Source of the DNA: Deinococcus peraridilitoris DSM 19664
GTDB lineage: Bacteria; Deinococcota; Deinococci; Deinococcales; Deinococcaceae
DNA length: 64,000 nucleotides
Assembly (NCBI RefSeq): GCF_000317835.1
Contig: NC_019793.1
Span: forward strand, 1,922,001 to 1,986,000
Reading direction: 5' to 3'
Part shown: in pieces, positions 56,396 to 64,000 of the stretch
Numbering within the stretch: the stretch's first letter is position 1
Layout: each line of letters begins with the position of its first letter
Made by a program: the position numbers and the translations under genes
Notes under the pieces: generated by a model
The model's database searches: none
Told to the model about the DNA's origin: nothing
The model's input: only the letters and a program-made list of their open reading frames with translations

Positions 56396-56914
56396 TCAGG
56401 TCAGCGGCGCACCTGCGTTGCAGGCGCCTTCGCGGGTAACCAGGGCGTTGGTGTTCACGTTCAGCTCGCTGCAGAATGCGGTACCGTTGATGGTTTGGTT
56501 GACTTGAACACGGTTGGCGGCGGTAGCGTGTCCGCTGGCGTAGTAGGTCACAACGCCGATGCCGTTGGTGCCGGCCTTGAGAACTGCAGCAACCTGAGCT
56601 TGAGTGAAGTCGGCGCCAGCGAACGCAGGGGCAACAGTGGCACCAAGGTCGTTGATGGCGACGGCCACTCCGTTGGCGTCGGTCATCGTGACGACAGCCG
56701 GTGTGGTGTTGGAGTAGGTAATGCGGCTATCCTGGCTCTGCAGCGACTCAAGGGCCGTGATAGCTTCGCGAGCGTACGCTTGGGCAGCGCTGGTTTGTGC
56801 GCGGGTGCGGGCGCTCAGCAGGTTGGGGATCAGCACGGCGGCGAGAATGCCGATGATCGCGATGACGATGAGGAGCTCGATGAGGGTGAAGCCTTGCGTA
56901 CGACGGTTCTTCAT
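56396..56914 (-). CDS. Type IV major pilin PilA-like
   Basis: The 172-residue protein has a strong class III signal MKNRRTQGFTLIELLIVIAIIGILAAVLIPNLL (G|F with Glu5), followed by a globular domain with a C-terminal cysteine pair (FCSELNVNTNALVTREGACNAG). It is the likely structural subunit of the pilus. GGAGAGAATATG is the ribosome-binding site. It sits between two minor-pilin operons; an AT-rich promoter region lies upstream. Confidence 0.93.
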   Translation of the reverse strand: MKNRRTQGFTLIELLIVIAIIGILAAVLIPNLLSARTRAQTSAAQAYAREAITALESLQSQDSRITYSNTTPAVVTMTDANGVAVAINDLGATVAPAFAGADFTQAQVAAVLKAGTNGIGVVTYYASGHATAANRVQVNQTINGTAFCSELNVNTNALVTREGACNAGAPLT

Positions 56915-57205
56915 ATTCTCTCCTGGGTGCCTCGCCGGATGAGGAATTTGATTGAGTCCGGTCTGGCGGTTTATGGCTGTGCAGCTTCTAGGCGTTGCTG
57001 TTCTCGTCCGCTGCTTGGTTTAAAGAGTATTAACCAGCTTCTTACATAATCCTTACAGCCTCAGATGACCCACATAAATAGCGCAGATACAGGGCGTACT
57101 TCACTGGCCTCCGCATCTGCGGCTTCCCCTCTTTGGGGTCACCGTGCTGGAACGACAGGCAGATTCGCCAAGGTGAGCCAGCAATCCATGCCAGATTGAT
57201 GGCCG

Positions 57206-58911
57206 ATGAGAACGTGTGCCAAGCGCAGTGGAGCGTATTCCCTCAGAAAACAAAGCGGCGTGGCCCTGGTGCTGGTCCTGCTGTTCACGCTGGTCGTGCT
57301 GACCACCGTCCTTGCGACTGCCGCCCTTGCCGCTCAGGGCGCCCGCCATGGCGCGGGCACCGACCGGAAGTCCTATCGTCCTATCAGGCGTTGATGGCCG
57401 CCGAGAGCGGCCTGAACAGCTTTCCCGCCCGTCTGCAGGAAACGGCTTTTGCGGGCAACGTGTCCGAATTGCCTTGCCTTGTCCAGGGTGCCCCGTTGTC
57501 CGTCACGGCTGCCTGCCCACCGGGTTCGGGCGAACTCGGCACGCTGCTGCTGGGCCCTGACGCGAGCGGGTCACGGGCCGAACTGCGGGTGGTGGCCCTT
57601 CACCCGGAAAGCGCGTCCCTGACCCTGCGCTCGGTGGGTCATGATGGAAGCGGCGCGCGAACCACGCTGCTGCAAGATTTTCGTCTGCGGCGACCCGTGC
57701 AGATGGAAGTCGCACCACCGGCTGCCTTCAGTGCCTGCGGCGAGGTGGTATTGCGCGGACGTGCCCGCTTCGTCGGTGTCGGCGTGAACCGGCCGGAGGG
57801 CCCGGTGACCCGGTCGGGCGTGCTGGCGGGCGTGACGACGCTGGTGTCGGGCGAGGCCGACAGGGTCTTGCCGGGTGCGCCGCCCATCACCGCGCACGTC
57901 GCCGACGCCCGCCTGCTGGATTCGGGCAGCGTGGTGCAGATCGGCCACTCGACCTTCGAGGTGCTGGGCCGCACTGAAGACGGTAGCAACGCGCTGCAGC
58001 TGGCGGCGCTGGTCGTGCCACCCGGTGGGGAGCGGCTTTCCGCGGGGCGCGCGGTCGACCTCGTGCCGTCCGCGCTGCGGGCGCCGCCCATACCGCTGAA
58101 TGCAGGGGCGTTGCGCCTGCCCCTCACCGATGCCAGCGGGTTTCGGAGCGGGGACCTGCTGGCCCTGCAGGCGGATGGCGTGACGTACGGTGCGACCGTG
58201 TCGGCCCAGGGCCTGGCGGTACCGGGCGACCCGGCTTCCGGTTATGTCGACGTGCAGCCCACGTGGCCCGGCGATGGGAATGAGGCTGCCACACCGCTGT
58301 CTTTCGGGACCGCGCAGGGGCTGGCGCGTGGAACGCCACTGTGGCGCCCGGTGCCGGGTGCATCGACCGCCCGGCCACTCACTCCGCCTGGCGAGAACGG
58401 CGCTTTTTCGTGGCCCGTTGCCGGACCCGGCCTGGACTGCGGTGAGGCGCTGTTTCTGCGGGTGTTCGGTCGCCCGAAGCGTGAAGTCTTCGAGGGAGCG
58501 GTGCGGGCAGACGCACTGAGCGGTCCGGTCGCGCCGGGCGTGCACTGGATCGGTCCACGCGACCCGACGGCGCGAGCGGCACTCAGCCTGCCCGGAGGCC
58601 TGTGCGGCGAGGGACTGGTGATCGTCGCAGGTGACCTGAGCCTCAACGGCGCAAACAGACCGGATTGTAGCGAGGACGGGTCGGGTTTTCGGGGCTTGCT
58701 GTACGTGATGGGTCACCTGAACGTGCAGGGCGCGAGCGACATTCTGGGCGCGGTGGTGGTGGAGGGCAGCGCACCGGACGGCGTGACCCGGCCCTCGACG
58801 CTGCACGGCGCGCTGAACGTGACCTACGACGAAGCCGCCCTGCTGCAGGCCGGGCACCAATTGACGCCACCCGAACTGCAGGCCGTACCGGGCAGCTGGC
58901 GGTCCCGGTGA
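57206..58911 (+). pseudogene. PilX-like gene broken by an 8-bp tandem duplication
   Basis: The pilin-type start is in one frame (RKQSGVALVLVLLFTLVVLT..., 57206-57394), the rest of the protein (SSYQALMAAESGLNSFPARL... to 58911) in another. At 57370-57385 GTCCTATC is present twice in tandem. Removing one copy restores the frame exactly: DRKSYQALMAAESGLN. The intact protein would be about 565 residues, a pilus assembly protein with an N-terminal membrane segment and a large extracellular part. A single 8-bp slippage would switch it on. Confidence 0.8.
57370..57385 (+). repeat. 8-bp tandem duplication GTCCTATC x2
   Basis: Two exact copies of GTCCTATC abut each other in the PilX-like gene. Two copies shift the frame; one or four copies would restore it. 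It could be a recent mutation or a contingency switch. Confidence 0.9.
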
Positions 58912-58921
58912 AGAGGCCACG

Positions 58922-59362
58922 GTGAGCCGGGGTCAGGCTGCCTTTACGCTGCAGGAGCTGCTGATCGTGCTGGCCGTGGTGGGTATCCTGCTGGCGCTGG
59001 GCGTGCCGAATTACCTGCGCTGGCGGGCCAGTGTGAGCGTCATGCAGGGCGCCCAGCAGCTCGCGCATGAGTTGGGGCGCCAGCGCGGCGAAGTCCGGCG
59101 GCTGGGTGAACGGCGCGCGGTGAGCGTCGCAGCGGGCGCCCACCCGTCCTTTCGGGCGGGTGACCCGTCCTTCTGGCGTATTTACGATTTGCCCGCCGGA
59201 GTCGAGGTGGTTTCAGCGACCACAAAGACGCTTTACTTCGTGCCGCCCTACGGCACGACCGACGCCTCGGCCGAGACTTTCGTGGTGCGCTGGTCGCGCG
59301 ACGCCTCGTTGCGGCGCACCGTGCGCGTCACGAGCGTGCTGGGAAAGGTGGTGCTGAAGTGA
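58922..59362 (+). CDS. GspH/FimT-like pseudopilin of the second operon
   Basis: The 146-residue protein starts at GTG (SRGQAAFTLQELLIVLAVVGILLALGVPNYLRW). The processing site has Ala instead of Gly at -1 (A|FTLQE), so prepilin peptidase cleavage may be poor. The globular part has RRAVSVAAGAHPSFRAG and ASLRRTVRVTSVLGKVVL. It follows the PilX-like gene by ten bases. Confidence 0.8.
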   Translation: MSRGQAAFTLQELLIVLAVVGILLALGVPNYLRWRASVSVMQGAQQLAHELGRQRGEVRRLGERRAVSVAAGAHPSFRAGDPSFWRIYDLPAGVEVVSATTKTLYFVPPYGTTDASAETFVVRWSRDASLRRTVRVTSVLGKVVLK

Positions 59363-59865
59363 GCTTTCCTGTACGTCTTTTTCCCGGCGCAGCTTCGGGA
59401 AACCGGATGTCACCCCGACCCGAAACCAGGCTCAAGCCGCCTCTGGGGACGGAAAGTGGAACAAGAAGGGCCGCCGCTTGCAGGGCGCCGCGCCCGCAGG
59501 CCGGGCTGACGCTGATCGAGGTGCTGGTGGCGTTGGCGCTTTTTGGGGTGGTGTCGACCGTGGTGCTCGCGTCGCTGCCCGGGCTGTACCGCCTCAACCG
59601 CACCTCGGGCGAGGAGCAGGACGTGACCGTTCACGCCCGCACGGTGATGGAGGGTGTGCGGGCGGCGTGGCAGTCGCGCGCCCTGTTCGACGCGGGAGTG
59701 CTGCCTCAGCTGCCCCCCGATCCGGCGGGTTTCAGTTGCGGCGCGCCGGGCGTGATGGTCGTCGACACGGGCCGGGCCACGCCACGCCGTCGTCGCCTCA
59801 CGCTGACCTGTACCCGCGCGGACCACGCCCCCGTGATTTTCGTCGCGGAGTTCGGGCGGCCATGA
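59359..59865 (+). CDS. PilV-like minor pilin with long leader
   Basis: From GTG 59359 (overlapping the previous stop, GTGA) the product has 168 residues, with the class III site G|LTLIE at about residue 49-50, then VLVALALFGVVSTVVLASLPGLYR. A 49-residue leader is longer than usual; ATG 59407 gives 33. The C-terminal part contains one CTRAD cysteine. It is the third gene of the operon. Confidence 0.75.
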   Translation: MSFPVRLFPGAASGNRMSPRPETRLKPPLGTESGTRRAAACRAPRPQAGLTLIEVLVALALFGVVSTVVLASLPGLYRLNRTSGEEQDVTVHARTVMEGVRAAWQSRALFDAGVLPQLPPDPAGFSCGAPGVMVVDTGRATPRRRRLTLTCTRADHAPVIFVAEFGRP

Positions 59866-59887
59866 GCACGTGTCCATGAGCACGTGG
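59860..59887 (+). repeat. 14-bp tandem duplication at a gene junction
   Basis: CCATGAGCACGTGT (59860-59873) and CCATGAGCACGTGG (59874-59887) abut. The first contains an ATGA that overlaps the previous stop; the second supplies the in-frame start of the next gene. Without the extra copy the next gene would start at ATG 59862. Confidence 0.85.
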
Positions 59888-60583
59888 CCGCGCTCAGGCC
59901 TGACGCTGGCAGAGCTGCTCGTGGCGCTGGCCGTGCTGGGCGTGCTCTGTGCCGCGCTGCTCGCCCTGGAGGGTTCGGTCCTGCGGTCGTCCGCGCAGGT
60001 GAGCGCGCAGGCGGCGCGACTGCGTGAACTGCAGGAGGCCAGTACGTACGTCGCCGACCGGGTGCGCGCTGCCCGCGACCTGCGCACCGACCTCAGCGTC
60101 AACGGCTCACCCTGCACGGTCTATCCCGCGCCCGGCGGGCGGCCCTGCTTTGCGCTGCTGGTGCCCTCAGCCGAGCTGGGCCAGGCCATCGACACCTACG
60201 CTTACCGGGTTTACCGCGTCGAACCGAGAACCAGCCTCAATCCGGCTGACCGCGTGAACGATGCCTGGGCCGACGCGCACACCTTCGTGCTACGCGAGTA
60301 CCGTGCCTACGCCTGCGGTCCGGCCAGCGTCACGACCGCTGGGGCCTGCACGCCGGCCAGCATTCCAGCGGGGGTGCCTGCCGTGCTGACGAATACCCAG
60401 CCGTTTCTGGTAATGGACGGCCTCACGTTCGACGGTCCGGCGGGCGCCTTCACCCCGTTCGCCTACGACCCTGCCAGCCGCGTGCTGACCTTGCGCCTGC
60501 GCGTTGGGCGCCGCGAGGCAGGCCGTGTGCTCTTCACGCCGCCCTCGGGTTACCAGGAGTTGCGGGTGCAGCTTCGCAACTGA
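59876..60583 (+). CDS. PilW-like minor pilin of the second operon
   Basis: The 235-residue protein begins MSTWPRSGLTLAELLVALAVLGVLCAALLAL (class III signal G|LTLAE). The rest is PilW-like: LRELQEASTYVADRVRAARDLRTDL, VYPAPGGRPCFALLVPSAELG and FVLREYRAYACGPASV. It is the last gene of the operon. The start is on the second copy of a 14-bp duplication; GTG 59870 is in frame, too. Confidence 0.82.
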   Translation: MSTWPRSGLTLAELLVALAVLGVLCAALLALEGSVLRSSAQVSAQAARLRELQEASTYVADRVRAARDLRTDLSVNGSPCTVYPAPGGRPCFALLVPSAELGQAIDTYAYRVYRVEPRTSLNPADRVNDAWADAHTFVLREYRAYACGPASVTTAGACTPASIPAGVPAVLTNTQPFLVMDGLTFDGPAGAFTPFAYDPASRVLTLRLRVGRREAGRVLFTPPSGYQELRVQLRN

Positions 60584-60590
60584 CCCGTGC

Positions 60591-60596
60591 TATAGT
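60591..60596 (+). promoter_or_regulatory. -10 box of the SRP RNA gene
   Basis: TATAGT lies seven bases before the first base of the RNA stem (60604). No good -35 was found at standard spacing. Confidence 0.5.
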
Positions 60597-60603
60597 CCTA
60601 AAC

Positions 60604-60710
<107 letters not shown>

Positions 60711-60744
60711 GTTGCCGCTTTTTTGTTGCCCGATCCGGGCAAGG

Positions 60745-61183
60745 TCAGGCTTCAGGCAGCTGGCTCAGGTCGGCCAGGTCTTTCGGGCGGGCGCTCGCGG
60801 CCTTGTCCTTGCGCAGTTCGCGCGTGCCGGTCATGGGCCTGCGCAAACTGCCGAAGGTGACCTCGGTGCGTCCGGCATAGGCTTCGCCGAACGTCACGCC
60901 GCTGATTTCGTTGATCAACTCGATCATAACGGGCTTGACGCCCAGGCGGAACATGACGTTGGGACGGGCGAGTTGCGCAGCTTCGATGTCCGAAAAACCA
61001 AATTCGTGCAGGGCAGCGGCGAGACGTTCGGTATTTTCAGCGTCAGCAGCGTAAAAGACATCGATATCACCGGTGTATCGAACGTGACAGTGCCCATACG
61101 GCGTAGCCACCGATGACGACGAGGCTGACGTCTCGGTCCTGCAATAATTTCAAAAACTCGCTGAAGTCGGGGTGGAGTTCCAT
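60745..61183 (-). pseudogene. Frameshifted nucleotidyltransferase (DUF6036-like)
   Basis: From ATG 61183 the start reads MELHPDFSEFLKLLQDRDVSLVVIGGYAVWA and runs into a stop; the rest of the domain (HVRYTGDIDVFYAADAENTERLAAALHEFGFSDIEAAQLARPNVMFRLGV...) is in another frame ending at 60745. The nucleotidyltransferase signature GGYAV...TGDIDV is thus split by a one-base shift near 61090. The gene is probably inactive. A partner-type ORF lies just upstream. Confidence 0.7.
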
Positions 61184-61325
61184 CAGGATAATTCATGGTC
61201 CGTAAAGATTCGCCTGCCCGGAAGCGTTCCTGCACCGATTTGCTCAGCCAGAACGTCAGATCGTCGTCTTCCACGTCGGCACGGGTGGTCATCACCCAGA
61301 CCTGCCTGTTCAGCCTCTCCTGCAT
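60924..61325 (-). CDS. Small partner protein upstream of the nucleotidyltransferase
   Basis: The start MQERLNRQVWVMTTRADVEDDDLTFWLSKSVQERFRAGESLRTMNYP and TPPRLQRVFEII resemble a family of about 60-residue proteins found next to DUF6036 nucleotidyltransferases. Here the frame continues without stop through the nucleotidyltransferase gene to 60924; the part after residue 68 has no resemblance. It seems to have lost its stop or to be part of the same decay. Confidence 0.4.
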   Translation of the reverse strand: MQERLNRQVWVMTTRADVEDDDLTFWLSKSVQERFRAGESLRTMNYPDGTPPRLQRVFEIIAGPRRQPRRHRWLRRMGTVTFDTPVISMSFTLLTLKIPNVSPLPCTNLVFRTSKLRNSPVPTSCSAWASSPL

Positions 61326-61587
61326 AGATCTCCCCTGACATTTAACCCCTTCCCGAAGGGTGCGCAGTCTGAGGATCAGCGGGTGCCGCTGCCTCTTGGA
61401 CGCACTTTTCTGACAATGAGAGTTCGCTAAGAAACTATGAAGACCGGGTTGTAGGTGACCGTCGACCTGAGACTTTGACGCACCAGGTGCGGGACGCGTA
61501 TGAGAGACTTCTCAAGGCTGCTGGACAGGGGTGGGTCTAAGCTTTCGTTCGCACTTTCATTTCGCGCCCTCGTGCGATAATGCGGCC
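61326..61587. other. Upstream region of clpP with -10 box
   Basis: About 260 bases with no gene. GATAAT (61576-61581) lies six bases before the clpP ATG, so clpP mRNA may be leaderless; no ribosome-binding site is present. Confidence 0.5.
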
Positions 61588-62197
61588 ATGAGCGTCATTC
61601 CTTACGTGATCGAGCAGACCGGGCGCGGCGAGCGCATGTACGACATCTACTCGCGCCTGCTGAAAGATCGGATCATTTTCCTGGGAACCCCGATTGACAG
61701 TCAGGTCGCGAACACGATCGTGGCGCAGCTGCTGCTGCTCGACAGCCAGAACCCCGAGCGCGAGATCCAGCTTTACATCAACTGTCCGGGCGGCGAGGTG
61801 TACGCGGGCCTGGCGATCTACGACACCATGCAGTACATCAGCGCGCCCATCAGCACCATCTGCGTGGGCATCGCCATGAGCATGGGCAGCGTCATCCTGA
61901 TGTCCGGCGACCAGGGCAAGCGCTTTGCAACCCCCAACTCGCGCATCATGATTCACCAGGGTTCCTCGGGTTTCCGGGGCAACACCCCCGACGTTGAGGT
62001 GCAGGCGCGCGAGGTGCTGTACCTGCGTGACAAGATGATCGGGCTTTACAACAAGCACACCAACGTGCCCAGCGACAAGCTGCTGCGCGACATGGAGCGC
62101 GACTACTTCATGTCGCCCGAGGAATCCAAGAAGTACGGCCTGATCGATGATGTGGTGAAAAGCGCGCGCGGCCTGGGCCTGGAAGTCGGGGTGCACG

Positions 62198-62208
<11 letters not shown>
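61588..62208 (+). CDS. clpP: ATP-dependent Clp protease proteolytic subunit
   Basis: The 206-residue protein starts [33 protein letters not shown], with [20 protein letters not shown], catalytic Ser in [11 protein letters not shown], His in [10 protein letters not shown], and Asp in [11 protein letters not shown]. It forms the tetradecameric chamber with ClpX or ClpA/C. ATG 61588 has a -10 box GATAAT six bases before it and no SD; the upstream extension is not conserved. It overlaps clpX by 11 bases. Confidence 0.96.
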
Positions 62209-63394
<1,186 letters not shown>

Positions 63395-63409
63395 AGCAAC
63401 ATTAACTAC

Positions 63410-63461
63410 AGCCCTGCGCCCTGCCGATATTTACAATTGAGGCAGGTCGGCGGGGCTATTT
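63410..63461 (+). terminator. Terminator after clpX
   Basis: AGCCCTGCGCCCTGCC and GGCAGGTCGGCGGGGCT pair imperfectly across a 17-base loop, followed by ATTTTATT. It separates clpX from lon. Confidence 0.65.
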
Positions 63462-63559
63462 TATTGAGAATCGTTCCTGACTCCGAACACTGCCTTTTCA
63501 CGCCCCGCCCCTCGCGAAGTGACCTCTGGAGCATTTCGCCGCTCGCCCGAACTGTTCAG

Positions 63560-63604
63560 CCCTGTATTACACTGCCCTGTATTACGCTGCGGCCTGTAAT
63601 GCCG
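63560..63604 (+). repeat. Three 15-bp tandem repeats before lon
   Basis: CCCTGTATTACACTG and CCCTGTATTACGCTG are adjacent, followed by the related CGGCCTGTAATGCCG. They end 28 bases before the lon ATG and could be regulator half-sites or core promoter parts. Confidence 0.6.
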
Positions 63605-63632
63605 CTTTTTCGAGAAGGTCGCAAGGAGAGAA

Positions 63633-64000
63633 ATGATCTGGGAACTTCCCGTTGTCGCCCTCAGAAGCATGGTGGTTCTGCCCGGAATCACCGCCAATGT
63701 CGACGTCGGTCGTGCCAAGAGCAAGCGCGCCATCGACGAAGCGCAGGCCGCCGACCGCCGCGTGCTGCTGCTGACCCAGCGTGACCAGCGCACCGACGAC
63801 CCCACCCTGAGCGAGATGTTCGATGTCGGCGTGCTGGCCGTGATCAAACAGGTCGTGCGGCTGCCCGACAGCACCCTGCAGGTGCTGGTCGAAGCCCAGG
63901 AGCGCGCCGTCGTTCTCGACGGCGTGCCCGGCGCCTACCTGCGCACGCGCGCCGAAACGCAACCCAAAGAACTCGGCGACGTGCGCGAAACCGAAGTGAT
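63633..64000 (+). CDS. lon: Lon protease N-terminal part, partial at right edge
   Basis: From ATG 63633 (AAGGAGAGAA upstream) the product begins MIWELPVVALRSMVVLPGIT and continues NVDVGRAKSKRAIDEAQAADRRVLLLTQRDQRTDDPTLSEMFDVGVLAVIKQVVRLPDSTLQVLVEAQERAVV, the PUA-like N-terminal domain of Lon. The ATPase and protease domains lie outside the window. It acts as a cytosolic ATP-dependent protease. Confidence 0.93.
   Translation, partial: MIWELPVVALRSMVVLPGITANVDVGRAKSKRAIDEAQAADRRVLLLTQRDQRTDDPTLSEMFDVGVLAVIKQVVRLPDSTLQVLVEAQERAVVLDGVPGAYLRTRAETQPKELGDVRETEV

Overview
The window looks like the replication-origin region of a Deinococcus-type chromosome (Deinococcaceae). This rests on a dnaA-oriC-dnaN-eno-pyk block beside mnmG-rsmG-parA-parB, GC-rich coding sequence, several genes whose -10 box sits 5-7 bases before the start codon (leaderless transcripts are common in Deinococcus), a Ter/TelA stress cluster, a B12-dependent ribonucleotide reductase and paired clpP-clpX-lon. 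The species cannot be named from sequence alone.

Layout. 1-1.5 kb: a repeat lipoprotein entering from the left, AT-richer DNA and a 3' fragment of tRNA-Ile with its terminator. 1.8-13 kb: a DUF2071 protein, two small membrane proteins (one DUF421), a GGDEF-EAL protein, a lipoprotein glycoside-hydrolase-like protein, RNase J, a VanW protein and a PIG-L deacetylase. 13-22.7 kb: origin block, with parB, parA, rsmG and mnmG leftward (two parS sites), then dnaA (apparent ATT start), oriC (six tandem DnaA boxes, four inverted ones, a DnaA-trio element), dnaN, eno and pyk rightward. 22.8-29 kb: an extra DnaA-box cluster, tyrS with a regulated-looking leader, a MOSC protein, a TrmK-like methyltransferase, a penicillin acylase family protein and an aldo/keto reductase. 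29.4-33.6 kb: class II ribonucleotide reductase carrying a 403-residue LAGLIDADG intein in the TNPC|GEIPL active-site motif. 33.9-45.4 kb: Ter-type stress system (TelA, TerB, DUF475/TerC, two TerD) with a five-gene, tightly overlapping ATP-grasp/PRTase/HAD/StiP/aldolase operon. 45.7-49.9 kb: GNAT, secreted and DUF1802 proteins and a Phd/PIN toxin-antitoxin pair. 50.2-60.6 kb: two oppositely oriented minor-pilin operons around a PilA-type pilin, with two IS630-type insertion sequences. 60.6-64 kb: SRP RNA, a broken nucleotidyltransferase locus, clpP-clpX and the start of lon.

How the parts work together. DnaA and the DnaA boxes initiate replication. ParA/ParB and the parS sites inside mnmG segregate the origin. 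The Ter block matches the Ter-dependent stress system in which membrane TerC-like and TelA proteins and calcium-binding TerD are linked to enzymes predicted to make a nucleoside-like metabolite. The pilin operons supply the minor pilins that prime a type IV pilus or DNA-uptake fibre. ClpXP and Lon are the proteolytic module, with an exact HspR-type operator at the end of clpX.

Most notable signals: the ATT start of dnaA, the tyrS leader (leaderless mini-ORF, repeated antiterminator/terminator arm, terminator), an 8-bp tandem duplication that breaks a PilX-like gene and a 14-bp duplication that re-spaces the last gene of the same operon, the palindrome over the VanW start, the DnaA-box cluster behind pyk, and the HAIR operator before lon.
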